From positions 101,494 through 165,493 of the forward strand of contig NZ_JACYFS010000003.1 in NCBI RefSeq assembly GCF_014837145.1: DNA of 64,000 nucleotides, given 5' to 3'. Below the pieces are notes generated by a model. It saw only the letters and a list, made by a program, of their open reading frames with translations. It was not told where the DNA came from and made no database searches. Numbering within the stretch: position 1 is the stretch's first letter; each line of letters starts with the position of its first letter. Origin of the DNA: Chryseobacterium caseinilyticum (lineage in GTDB: Bacteria; Bacteroidota; Bacteroidia; Flavobacteriales; Weeksellaceae). The position numbers and the translations under genes were made by a program. Below are positions 1 to 8,900 of this stretch, in pieces.

Positions 1-565
1 TATTTTAGGCGTATTAGGATTTTTCGGATACCAGCAGTTTGTGGTAGCTCCAAAAAATGCTGAGGCAGTAAAAACTTATCTTTCTGCACAGAAAAATCTT
101 ACAGAAGGTAAAGATAAAGAAGCTTTAGGTGGAAAATCTGCAGCAAATCCGGGATTTTTAGGTACTTACAACGAGTATTCTTCTACTAAAGTAGGTAAAC
201 TGGCTGGTTACAACGCGGCTCTTTTAAAATTCAAGGAAGGAAAATTTCAGGAAGCTTACGATCTGATGGACAAATTTTCTTCAGACAACAAGACTTTAGA
301 GGCAATGAAATATGGTGTAATGGCAGATGCACAGTCTGGTCTGAACAAAAACACTGAAGCTTTAAGCCTTTTAGACAAAGCAGTTTCTGCATCAAATGAC
401 CCTTATACAACGTATTATTTTACAAGAAAAGCAGGTATTTTGGCTTTAGGTTTAAAGAAAAATGCAGAGGCTAAAAAATATTTTACTACAATTGACGAAA
501 AATATCAGGATTACGACAACGGAATGTCGGATTCTTACATTGAAATGTCTAAATATTTAAACTAA
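1..565 (+). CDS. TPR-type membrane-anchored protein (5' end outside window)
   Basis: The reading frame is already open at base 2, so the start lies to the left. The first visible residues (ILGVLGFFGYQQF) are hydrophobic and look like a membrane anchor. The rest is alpha-helical, with TPR-like pairs: an A-L-K-F-x-E-G-K-F-x-E-A-Y-D repeat near visible residues 75-90, then a second unit with NTEALSLLDKA and a third with KNAEAKKYF. This fits the YfgM-like tetratricopeptide proteins of Bacteroidota, thought to be envelope chaperone or scaffold proteins. The specific role is inferred only. ribH starts 3 bases after the stop, so the two genes are probably cotranscribed. The N-terminal cytoplasmic part is missing because of the window edge, not because of a break. 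Confidence 0.75.
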   Translation, partial: ILGVLGFFGYQQFVVAPKNAEAVKTYLSAQKNLTEGKDKEALGGKSAANPGFLGTYNEYSSTKVGKLAGYNAALLKFKEGKFQEAYDLMDKFSSDNKTLEAMKYGVMADAQSGLNKNTEALSLLDKAVSASNDPYTTYYFTRKAGILALGLKKNAEAKKYFTTIDEKYQDYDNGMSDSYIEMSKYLN

Positions 566-568
566 AAC

Positions 569-1084
569 ATGGCAACAGTTAATCTTTCAGATTACAAGCC
601 ACTTCATATATCCAATGCCGAAGATTTTTCTATCGGCATTGTTTTTTCTGAGTGGAATGACTTTGTAACCTACAACCTCCGTGATGCAGCGCTTGAAATT
701 CTTGAGAAAGAAGGCGTAAAAAAAGAAAACATAAAACTATACTCAGTTCCCGGAGCTTTTGAACTGAATTATGCGAGCATGCAGCTTTGCAAGGAACGTA
801 AGTTTGATGCTGTGATCTCCATCGGATGCGTTATCCGTGGGGAAACGCCTCATTTTGATTTCGTTTGTTCGGCTGTAGCACAGGGAATTAAAGACTGCAA
901 TATCCTGACCGACACTCCAACAATTTTCTGCGTTTTAACTGACGATACCAAGGAGCAATCGATCGCAAGAAGTGGCGGCGATCTTGGTAACAAAGGTGTG
1001 GAAGCGGCAGTGACGGCTTTAAGAATGATTGATTTTAAAAAGAATCTTTCAGAGAAAAAAGGAGATATAGGTTTTGGGAAATAA
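569..1084 (+). CDS. ribH: 6,7-dimethyl-8-ribityllumazine synthase (lumazine synthase)
   Basis: Catalyses condensation of 5-amino-6-ribitylamino-uracil with 3,4-dihydroxy-2-butanone 4-phosphate, the penultimate step of riboflavin synthesis in the cytosol. The 171-aa length is slightly above the usual 155-160. Diagnostic motifs are PGAFELNYA (usually PGAFELP) near residue 61, the substrate loop GCVIRGETPHFDFVC near residues 87-101 with the general-acid His after TP, and GNKGVEAAVTALRM near residue 140, which binds phosphate. Other riboflavin genes are not adjacent, which is common in Bacteroidota. It follows the TPR gene by 3 bases and is followed by a hairpin terminator. Identification is secure. 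Confidence 0.95.
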   Translation: MATVNLSDYKPLHISNAEDFSIGIVFSEWNDFVTYNLRDAALEILEKEGVKKENIKLYSVPGAFELNYASMQLCKERKFDAVISIGCVIRGETPHFDFVCSAVAQGIKDCNILTDTPTIFCVLTDDTKEQSIARSGGDLGNKGVEAAVTALRMIDFKKNLSEKKGDIGFGK

Positions 1085-1105
1085 AACGGAATATATTTGA
1101 CTAAC

Positions 1106-1135
1106 AAAGGAGCTTTTACAGCTCCTTTTCTTTTA
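1106..1135 (+). terminator. Terminator after ribH, shared with convergent gene
   Basis: AAAGGAGC and GCTCCTTT form a stem around a 7-base loop (TTTTACA), followed by a T-rich run. It lies between the ends of ribH (+) and the convergent ATP-grasp gene (-), whose stop codon is inside the loop, so it probably serves both directions. Confidence 0.75.
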
Positions 1136-2276
1136 TAAACAATTTATTGTGATCAATTAAATGCGGCACAAACCGGCTTTGATTGTTGGTAATTAAATTG
1201 ACACTCTCCCTGATTCCAATTCCGGCAGATTCCTGACCGATGACCCAGCTTCCGATGACAGGATAATTTCCTTCAAAATTGGGAAGTTCAAACAACTGCT
1301 GATAGATGAAACCGTTTTTGGCATAATCGCCTTCATTTTTCTCTACCAAAACACTGTTTTTGTGCAGGCTTACATTCGCTCCTTCTCTGGAATAAATTGG
1401 TTTTTTAACGAAATCCGTCAGAGTTCTCTGTTCAAAATAACACTCCAGAAGATAAGGATGATTTGGATACATTTCCCAGAGAATCGGCAAAATAGCTTTA
1501 GAGGAAAGAAGAATTTTCCACGCCGGCTCCATCCATTGAGATCTGAAATTATTTTTAACCAGTTTTTCGCCAAAACCATCATCCAGAATCCATTCGTAAG
1601 GATAAAGTTTAAAAATATATTCCATTACACTTCTGTCGGCTGCGATGAATTCTCCGACATCTTCTGCCCAGCCGATGTCCTGAACGGGAATAAACTCTGT
1701 TTCAAAACCGGCTTGTGTAGCACAGTCGCGCAGGTATTCCACATTGGTAACGTCTTCAATATTTGTCAGGGAAGCAAAATAAATATAATGCGGATTCATG
1801 TACTTTTTAAGATACGTCCAGTAATCCACCAGTTTTTCATGGATTGAATTAAACTGATCTTTTCCCGGAAACATTTCCTGAAGCCAATACCACTGAATCA
1901 CCGAACCTTCATACAGAGAAGTCGGTGTATCGGCATTGAACTCAAGTAGTTTTAAGTTTTTTCCGTCAAAGCCAAAGTCAAATCTTCCGTAGATCGACGG
2001 ATGATCTTCTTCCCAGCTCGTCACGATATATTTTCTGAAATATTCAGGAATATTAAACCGGTCCCAAAGGTTTTTATCAATCACATAATCTACAGCTTCA
2101 AGACACATCTGCCACAATTCTGCAGTTGCCCGTTCAATTGCATTGATTTCATCCATTGAAAATTCATAGTAATGACTCTCATCCCAATAGAGATCTTCCA
2201 TAGAATGATAGCCAAAACCAAGGTTTTCAAGCTTATGTTCCCAGTTTTTCCTGAAGGGCGAGGCAATTCTTTTCAT
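1116..2276 (-). CDS. Glutathionylspermidine synthase-like ATP-grasp protein (YgiC/YjfC type)
   Basis: 386 aa, the same length as E. coli YgiC/YjfC, members of the glutathionylspermidine synthase preATP-grasp family. The motif EFNADTPTSLYEGSVIQW near residues 112-129 is characteristic, as are RFDFGFDGKNLKLLEFN just before it and a C-terminal SWVIGQESAGIGIRES segment. Family members form an ATP-dependent amide bond between a carboxylate and an amine. The amidase half of the bifunctional Gsp enzyme is absent, so spermidine-glutathione conjugation should not be assumed. The two lipoprotein genes upstream are nearly contiguous, with 9 bases to the nearer, YgiB-like one. This copies the ygiB-ygiC pairing of enterobacteria. 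Confidence 0.8.
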   Translation of the reverse strand: MKRIASPFRKNWEHKLENLGFGYHSMEDLYWDESHYYEFSMDEINAIERATAELWQMCLEAVDYVIDKNLWDRFNIPEYFRKYIVTSWEEDHPSIYGRFDFGFDGKNLKLLEFNADTPTSLYEGSVIQWYWLQEMFPGKDQFNSIHEKLVDYWTYLKKYMNPHYIYFASLTNIEDVTNVEYLRDCATQAGFETEFIPVQDIGWAEDVGEFIAADRSVMEYIFKLYPYEWILDDGFGEKLVKNNFRSQWMEPAWKILLSSKAILPILWEMYPNHPYLLECYFEQRTLTDFVKKPIYSREGANVSLHKNSVLVEKNEGDYAKNGFIYQQLFELPNFEGNYPVIGSWVIGQESAGIGIRESVNLITNNQSRFVPHLIDHNKLFIKEKEL

Positions 2277-2285
2277 TTTTAAATT

Positions 2286-2618
2286 CTAAGATGATGCACG
2301 GAAACCGCTTCTGCCCAGTCCGCCTCTTACTACATTTCCTTTGTGCGTGCTTCTCCCGATATTCGATTTTGAGCTGATGGCATCGCTGTAATATCCTGAC
2401 CTTTGATAAGCTCCGTTGCTGTAAGCTCCATACGGACGGAAGGCGTGATACAGCAAAAATCCTGTCATAAAACCATGCGTCGGAGAATAGGAAGCTGTGG
2501 TATCTGACCGCATATAGACTTTTTTCTCATTTTGCGCCTGTCCTTTTGGTGGTTCCTGCGAGCAGGCGGCAAGAATTCCGGTAACGAAAAGCAGCTTTAT
2601 AGATTTCGATTTCTTCAT
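2286..2618 (-). CDS. YgiB/DUF1190-like small lipoprotein
   Basis: 110 aa with a short lipoprotein signal (lipobox ILAACS, Cys near residue 19), so it is probably anchored in the envelope. The C-terminal half is rich in Gly, Ser, Tyr and Arg and ends with a GGLGRSGFRASS tail. That tail, and the position next to the YgiC-like gene, resemble E. coli YgiB (DUF1190), though this protein is about half as long. Its start shares one base with the stop of the upstream gene (TAATG overlap), which implies translational coupling. The function of the family is unknown. Confidence 0.6.
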   Translation of the reverse strand: MKKSKSIKLLFVTGILAACSQEPPKGQAQNEKKVYMRSDTTASYSPTHGFMTGFLLYHAFRPYGAYSNGAYQRSGYYSDAISSKSNIGRSTHKGNVVRGGLGRSGFRASS

Positions 2619-2944
2619 TACTGTACGGTGATATAAAATTCGTAATCCTTTTTCACTTTTGTGCTGTGCTCATTTCCGTTTTCATCTTCTACAACCTGCA
2701 GAGAGTCTCCCAGCGCAGGAATTGTATCTCTTTTAATAATTTCTCTGAAGAGTTTATTGTCTTTCCAGATTTTGTGTTTGGTAATCAGAACATCAGCGGT
2801 ATCGATATGCTGTACAGAAAGTTCAGTTTCCACAGAAGATTTTTTGTCTACATTTTGTACCTCATCTTCTTTTTCTTCAGTTTCATCACAAGCCGTGACA
2901 GTCATCAAACCAAAAATTAAAAGACATAATTTAAATTTTCTCAC
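2618..2944 (-). CDS. Small acidic lipoprotein
   Basis: 108 aa. The N-terminal signal ends in a lipobox (LMTVTAC, Cys near residue 19), followed by an acidic stretch (DETEEKEDE). No known domain is recognised. It is the first gene of a three-gene leftward unit with the YgiB-like lipoprotein (1-base overlap) and the ATP-grasp enzyme. Its start lies opposite the metallopeptidase gene, leaving a 64-base divergent spacer. A role in the same envelope process is inferred only from the operon. Confidence 0.6.
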   Translation of the reverse strand: MRKFKLCLLIFGLMTVTACDETEEKEDEVQNVDKKSSVETELSVQHIDTADVLITKHKIWKDNKLFREIIKRDTIPALGDSLQVVEDENGNEHSTKVKKDYEFYITVQ

Positions 2945-3008
2945 TTTAGTTATATTTTTCTACAAAAATATTATTTAAAATTCTAAATTTACCCAAAAAA
3001 TTACAGAT

Positions 3009-3857
3009 ATGAAATGGACGAACGACAGAAGTGACAATGTAGACGACCGGAGAGGCCTCGGCGGCGGCGGAATGGCAGTAGGAGGTGGTCTCGGAACCAT
3101 TATCATTGCAGCGATTGTTTTCTTCCTGGGAGGCGATCCTTCCGCGATTCTTTCTTCTGGAGGAGGCTCTACGCAGCAAACTGAACAGAGAGAACTTTCA
3201 AAAGAAGAACTTAATGTAAGGAGCTTCATTCAGATGATTACCAAAGAGAACGAGCAAACCTGGACGGAGATTTTCGCCGAAAACAATATGCAGTATAAAC
3301 CTGCAAAAGTAGTGTTGTTTGAGAGTGCAACTTCATCCGGCTGTGGAACGGCACAGGCTGCCATGGGACCTTTTTACTGCCCGGCAGACCAGTCGGTTTA
3401 TATGGATATGAGTTTCTTTAAAGAACTACAGACAAAGTTCGGAGCCAAAGTCACAGAATTTACGATTGCATACGTTATGGCTCATGAAATGGGACATCAC
3501 GTACAAAATCTATTAGGTGTTTTAAACGAAACCCACAACGCCAGACAGAGTGGCCGCTATTCTGAATCTGAGCTCAATAAAATTTCTGTAGCCACAGAAC
3601 TTCAGGCCGATTTTTATGCCGGATTGTGGGCGAGATACTCCAACGAAAGAGAAAGTTTCTTGGAACCTGGTGATCTTGAGTCTGCCGTAGAGGCTGCAGA
3701 AGCAGTGGGCGACGATAATATCCAGAAAAGATCTCAGGGATATGTAAATCAGGAGAGTTTTACGCACGGTTCATCTGCACAGCGTAAAGAGTGGTTTATG
3801 AAAGGTTATAACTCCGGAGATATTAAGCAGGGAAACACTTTCCAGCAAGTAAGATAA
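3009..3857 (+). CDS. ypfJ: Neutral zinc metallopeptidase, YpfJ family
   Basis: 282 aa. A Gly-rich cytoplasmic N-terminus is followed by a single membrane segment (GTIIIAAIVFFLGG, residues about 28-42) and an extracytoplasmic domain. The zinc-binding motif HEMGHH lies near residue 159, and a likely third ligand Glu is in the ATELQADFYAG stretch about 40 residues later, typical of this family. A Cys pair (SSGCGTAQ and GPFYCPAD) upstream of the active site is also conserved in the family. Substrates are not known. It stands alone, with a strong terminator behind it and a divergent lipoprotein operon in front. Confidence 0.88.
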   Translation: MKWTNDRSDNVDDRRGLGGGGMAVGGGLGTIIIAAIVFFLGGDPSAILSSGGGSTQQTEQRELSKEELNVRSFIQMITKENEQTWTEIFAENNMQYKPAKVVLFESATSSGCGTAQAAMGPFYCPADQSVYMDMSFFKELQTKFGAKVTEFTIAYVMAHEMGHHVQNLLGVLNETHNARQSGRYSESELNKISVATELQADFYAGLWARYSNERESFLEPGDLESAVEAAEAVGDDNIQKRSQGYVNQESFTHGSSAQRKEWFMKGYNSGDIKQGNTFQQVR

Positions 3858-3880
3858 CTTTAGAACTTTGATTAAATAAT

Positions 3881-3916
3881 AACCTGCAGCGTTTTTTAAA
3901 TTCTGCAGGTTTTTAT
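3881..3916 (+). terminator. Terminator after the metallopeptidase gene
   Basis: AACCTGCAG and CTGCAGGTT pair around a T-rich loop and are followed by TTTT. The hairpin begins 24 bases after the stop codon. Confidence 0.8.
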
Positions 3917-3966
3917 GTTTAAAATTCAATGAAATCTTCTAATCTAAATTTTTATCCACTTGGATA

Positions 3967-4743
3967 TCATTTCAACTCAGAAAACCTGTCATCCAGCTTT
4001 TTAATATCTTTCTTTAACTCCGAGAACATCATCTGAATATTTTTTGAATCCCCCAGAAAAGGCTCAAATTCCTCAGGAAATATCCCCGATGCATATTGCC
4101 AGATTTCTACAATTTCATCAAACGGAATGTCATAAGGCTCATAGAAAGCATTGTCTGCATATACTGAGACTGCATTTTCTTTTTTAGCTTTAAACCTTTT
4201 GTAAGTAATACCGTTGTTGAGCGTTACAAAAACATAGCTTCGGTCAGTTTTCAGATCGTTCAGATTTTCCACATACTTCCCGATAATGTAAGAACCATCT
4301 TTAAAAGGCGGCATAGAATCACCATCCGCAGGAAAAGCTCTGTATTTTCCATTAGTAAGAAATGGTAAGGAAATCCTTTGCAGTCCTTCTATATATTCCG
4401 GATCGGCATATCCGTTCAGATAACCCATAGAAGCCTTTTGAGGAATAATTTCAATACTTCCGTTTCCTATTTTATCCACCACAACCGGAAGCACAATCCG
4501 GTTATCAGGAAGTTTCAACATTTCTTCGAGAGGATATTTCCTGATATCTACTGTGAGAAGTAGGTCAATACTTAAATTAAAATACTTTGAAATTTTAATT
4601 AATACCTCATACGGCGGCTCAGAACGACCGTCCTCGTAAGAAACGTATCGTGATCTGGTAATAATTAATGTTTCTGCCAACTCCTGTTGGGTTATCATTT
4701 TTTTACCTCTCAAAACCTTGATGTTATCTGAAAAAATTGACAT
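3967..4743 (-). CDS. LexA-like repressor: XRE helix-turn-helix plus S24 peptidase
   Basis: 258 aa from the chosen ATG. An upstream ATG at 4764 would add seven residues but runs through the operator. Residues about 1-65 form an XRE-type HTH (KKMITQQELAETLIITRSRYVSYEDGRSEP, split here as two motifs: TQQELAETL and SRYVSYEDG). Residues about 100-258 are an S24/LexA/UmuD protease domain with the catalytic Ser in DGDSMPPF (about 143) and Lys in GITYKRF (about 182). The expected self-cleavage site in the hinge reads ASMGYLNGY, Met-Gly rather than the usual Ala-Gly. It is divergent from dinB and the DnaE-type polymerase, so it probably represses both until DNA damage stimulates self-cleavage. Confidence 0.85.
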   Translation of the reverse strand: MSIFSDNIKVLRGKKMITQQELAETLIITRSRYVSYEDGRSEPPYEVLIKISKYFNLSIDLLLTVDIRKYPLEEMLKLPDNRIVLPVVVDKIGNGSIEIIPQKASMGYLNGYADPEYIEGLQRISLPFLTNGKYRAFPADGDSMPPFKDGSYIIGKYVENLNDLKTDRSYVFVTLNNGITYKRFKAKKENAVSVYADNAFYEPYDIPFDEIVEIWQYASGIFPEEFEPFLGDSKNIQMMFSELKKDIKKLDDRFSELK

Positions 4744-4761
4744 TGTTATAATTTGTAACAA
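4743..4761. promoter_or_regulatory. Candidate operator palindrome for the S24 repressor
   Basis: TTGTTATAATTTGTAACAA: two 6-base arms, TTGTTA and TAACAA, around a 7-base spacer. It covers the repressor's own start codon region and the predicted transcription start. A second dyad, GTTA-14 nt-TAAC, lies at 4771-4792, closer to dinB. Confidence 0.5.
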
Positions 4762-4769
4762 CAAATATA
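4762..4769 (-). promoter_or_regulatory. -7 element for the S24 repressor gene
   Basis: Read on the minus strand this is TATATTTG, matching the Bacteroidota -7 consensus TAnnTTTG, 18 bases from the start codon. No clear -33 TTG is seen at the usual spacing. Confidence 0.4.
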
Positions 4770-4770
4770 C

Positions 4771-4792
4771 GTTATTTGTTTAAAAACGTAAC
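4771..4792. promoter_or_regulatory. Second candidate operator dyad upstream of dinB
   Basis: GTTA and TAAC arms flank a 14-base core holding GTTT and AAAAC. It ends 12 bases before the dinB ATG and repeats the half-site of the palindrome at 4743-4761. Confidence 0.35.
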
Positions 4793-4804
4793 TAATTTTA
4801 CACC

Positions 4805-5953
4805 ATGAATCGTGCAATTGTACACATGGATATGGATACCTTTTTTGTGTCTTGTGAAAGACTACAAAATAGAGAACTCAAGGGTATACCTCTTATCATC
4901 GGAGGCGGCGACCGCGGTGTTGTAGCATCATGCTCCTACGAAGCACGAAAATTTGGTGTACGCTCTGCAATGCCGATCCGCATGGCTCTGAGACTTTGTC
5001 CAGATGCGAAAATCATTAAAGGGGATTACGAACTGTATTCAAATCTATCGCACAAGGTTACAGAAATTATTCAGGAGAAAGTTCCGGTAATGGAAAAGGC
5101 AAGCATCGATGAATTTTATCTTGATCTCTCGGGGATGGATAAATTCTACGGTTGCTATCAATGGACCAAGGAAATTGCCGAAGCTGTGAATAAAGAAGCC
5201 GGCCTTCCCATCAGTTTTGCCCTTTCAACGAATAAAACGGTGTCGAAAATAGGAACCGGAGAATCTAAACCTGTCGGAAGACTGGAGATTAAAGAAATGG
5301 AAGTGAAATCTTTTTTAAATCCTCTTTCGGTAAAGAAAATCCCAATGGTTGGCGATAAAACGTTTCAGCTCTTGTCACGAATAGGAATCCGAACCATCCA
5401 TACCTTATCAGAAATGCCCGTTTTAGTTCTTCAGCAAATGATCGGGAAAAACGGAAAAGAACTCTGGAAAAAAGCCAATGGTATCGACGAAAACCCCGTA
5501 GTCCCCTACTCTGAACGAAAATCGGTTTCCACAGAAAGAACTTTTGCGACTGATACGATTGATGTTTTGGAATTAAAAAGAATTCTCAGCGGAATGGCAG
5601 AAAAACTCGCATTTCAACTAAGACAGGAAAAATGGATTACCTCAACGATCATGGTGAAAATACGCTACGCCAATTTTGATACGGAAACAAAGCAAAGCCG
5701 CGTAGCCTACACGGCCGCAGACCACACTTTATCAAGAGTTGCACTGGAACTTTTCGACAAGCTGTACACGCGGAGAATGAGAATTCGCCTGATCGGATTG
5801 CGGTTTACAGACCTCGTTCACGGAAATCATCAGATGAATCTTTTTGAAGATACCGAAGAACAGATGAATCTCTATCAGACGATGGACTATCTCAAAAACC
5901 GCTTTGGAACGGATGCCGTGGGCAGAGCTTCAGGTTTTGATTTTGGTCAATAA
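4805..5953 (+). CDS. dinB: Y-family DNA polymerase IV-like
   Basis: 382 aa, slightly longer than E. coli Pol IV (351). Motif HMDMDTFFVSCE at residues about 7-18 carries the first catalytic acids, and ASIDEFYLDLSG near residues 99-110 holds the second pair. The steric-gate residue is Phe in the TFF segment. Thumb and little-finger domains follow (GIRTIHTLSEMP, SERKSVSTERTF). The C-terminus holds QMNLFED and QMNLYQT, similar to hydrophobic beta-clamp-binding peptides. It copies across DNA lesions with low fidelity. It is divergent from the S24 repressor and 17 bases upstream of a DnaE-type polymerase, so the two polymerases are probably a single damage-inducible unit. Confidence 0.92.
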   Translation: MNRAIVHMDMDTFFVSCERLQNRELKGIPLIIGGGDRGVVASCSYEARKFGVRSAMPIRMALRLCPDAKIIKGDYELYSNLSHKVTEIIQEKVPVMEKASIDEFYLDLSGMDKFYGCYQWTKEIAEAVNKEAGLPISFALSTNKTVSKIGTGESKPVGRLEIKEMEVKSFLNPLSVKKIPMVGDKTFQLLSRIGIRTIHTLSEMPVLVLQQMIGKNGKELWKKANGIDENPVVPYSERKSVSTERTFATDTIDVLELKRILSGMAEKLAFQLRQEKWITSTIMVKIRYANFDTETKQSRVAYTAADHTLSRVALELFDKLYTRRMRIRLIGLRFTDLVHGNHQMNLFEDTEEQMNLYQTMDYLKNRFGTDAVGRASGFDFGQ

Positions 5954-5970
5954 TTAAATTTTAAAATACA

Positions 5971-8900
5971 ATGTTTCTCAACTGTCATTCATATCACAGT
6001 CTTCGCTACGGCACTTTATCGGTACAGGAACTGGTAAGGCAGGCTAATGAACTGGGAATTAAAGAATTGGTGATTACAGACATCAATACAGTCACAGCTA
6101 TTTATGATTTTAAAAAAGAATGTAAAAATGTTGGGATAAAACCCATCGCCGGAATTGAAGTAAGAAAAGAGAACAAACTTCTGTACATCGCCATTGCCAA
6201 AGAATTCAGTGGCATTGGTGAAGTCAATAAAACACTCACCGCTCACAATTGCGATGGCATTGAATTGTCTGAAATGGCTCCTGAATTCAAGCAGGTTTTT
6301 GTCATTTATCCTTTAAGCAATCTTCCGGAAAATTTAAAAGAAAATGAATTTGTAGGCATCAGAGAAGAAGAATTAAATCTTCTGATCCGTCCGGAGCTTA
6401 AAAAACTGATTCCCAAAATGGTGGTGTTGCATCCGGTAACTTTCAGCACCAAAAAAGAGTACAATCTGCACAGAATTTTGAGAGCCATCGATAATAACAC
6501 GATTCTTTCAAAACTTAATGAAGATGATATCTGCCGGAAATCTGAGTATTTCACTTCTGAATTAAATTTAATAAAATCATTCGTACACTATCCTGAAATT
6601 ATTAATAACACAACAGAAATTCTCGCAGAATGTCATTTTGAATTCACCTATAAGGAACGGGGAAGCACAGAAAATAAAAACAAAAAATATTATTTAAAAT
6701 CTCGGGAAGAAGATATAACGCTTTTAAATGCGCTTGCTTATGAGGGATTAGAAAAACGATATGGCTTGGAAGATGAGATTGCCAGAAAAAGAGTTGAAAA
6801 AGAGCTGAAAGTTATCGGTGATCTCAATTTTTCAGCCTATTTTCTCATCACTTGGGATATTGTTCAACACAGCAATAAAATGGGTTTTATGCATGTAGGC
6901 AGAGGAAGCGGTGCCAACTCCATTGTAAGCTATTGTCTCGGGATTACAGATATTTGCCCGCTCGAGTTGGATTTATACTTTGAACGGTTTTTAAATCTTA
7001 ACCGCACCGCACCTCCCGATTTCGACCTCGACTGGAGTTGGCAGGACCGTGATGCAATGCTCGAATATATTTTTACAAAGTATGGTAAAGAATATGTGGC
7101 TTTCTGCGGAACCAATGTAGAGTTTAAATACAAATCAATTTTTCGTGAGGTTGGGAAAGCTTTTGGCTTGCCGAAAGAAGAACTAGATATTCTTGCCACA
7201 AAATCAGTGAACGAGCATCATTCGGATAAAATTGTAAAACAGGTTTATGAATACGGAAAGTTGTTAGAAAAATATCCCAATCAGCGAAGCATGCATGCCT
7301 GTGGAATTTTGATTTCTGAGGAGCCCATCACTAATTATACCGCTCTTGAAATGCCGCCAAAAGGATTTCCAATCGTTCAGTTTGATATGTACGTGGCGGA
7401 AGATATTGGTTTGGAAAAATTTGATATCCTTTCCCAAAGAGGCCTCGGAACTATTAATGACACCGTAAAACTCATTAAAGAAACACAAGGGATTGATGTT
7501 GATATTCGGGATACGACGCTCTCAAAAAATGAATCGGTCTGCAATGAATTTTTAGCTGTCGGGAAAACGATTGGCTGTTTTTATATAGAATCTCCTGCAA
7601 TGCGTGGCCTTTTGCGAAGATTAAAATGTGAAGATTATATCACACTGGTTGCGGCATCATCCATTATCCGTCCTGGCGTTGCACAAAGCGGAATGATGCG
7701 GGAGTATATTTTCCGGCACAATCATCCCGATCAGTTTGAATATTTTCACCCTATTTTTGAAGAGCACCTCAGTGATACGTATGGAATTATGGTATATCAG
7801 GAAGATGTTCTTAAAATTGCACAATATTTTGGTGGACTGAGTTTAGGTGATGGTGATATTCTGCGAAGAGCGATGAGTGGAAAAGGAAGATCTCTCTCTG
7901 CACTTCAGAAAGTGAAAACGCATTTCTTTAAATCTTGTATAGCAAAAGGACATTCTATTGAACTTACGACTGAAGCTTACCGCCAAATTGAATCTTTTGC
8001 GGGATATTCTTTCTGCAAGGCTCACTCGGCTTCTTATGCGGTGGAAAGTTATCAGAGTTTATATTTAAAAGTTTATTATCCTTTAGAATTCATGGTTTCG
8101 GTAATCAATAATCAGGGTGGGTTTTACCGTACTGAAGTCTACATCCATGAAGCCAAAATGTCCGGCGGAAATATTCAGCCACCCTGCGTCAATTCAAGTG
8201 ATTTTGAAACCAGTTTACATGAAAAAAACATTTATTTAGGGTTAATGTTACTCCAAAATCTGGAAACCAAAGTAGCTCACGAAATCGTTTCGGAACGTCA
8301 GCAGAATGGCGATTACATATCGCTTGAAGATTTTATCCGCAGAATTGCAATCGGGATAGAATCTGTGCAAACACTTATTTTCATCGGTGCATTCCGGTTT
8401 ACAGGAAAAGGGAAAAACGAACTTTTGGTGGAAGCCAGATTATTGCTCATTAATTTTAAACCAGAAAACAGAGGTTTAATGCTGATTGAGGAACCTCCAC
8501 AGGAATACAGACTTCCCGAACTTAAAAGAGATCCTTTTGAAGATGCATTTGACGAACTCGAAATTATTGGATTTCCGGTTTCTTCCACTCCTTTTGATTT
8601 GCTTGAAACCAAATACAGAGGCTCGGTTTTCGTGAAAGATCTTTTGAAAAATCACAAAAAACAGGTTAAAATGCTCGCCTATCTTATTTCAAGAAAGCAT
8701 GTCCCTACTAAAAAAGGAACAATGTTCTTTGGAACATGGATCGATGTCAACGGCGACTATTTTGACACTGCGCATTTCCCAGACAGCTTGAAACAATATG
8801 ATTTTCAGGGTGGCGGCTGCTATCTTTTACTCGGAACAGTGGAAGTAGATTATCATTTTCCTACGATTACGATTCACAAAATGGCAAAAATGCCGATGAT

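Noticed and set aside
1362..1847. 161-aa ORF on the + strand opposite the ATP-grasp gene
   Set aside because: Lies entirely antisense to a well-supported gene and its translation has no domain or codon pattern of its own.
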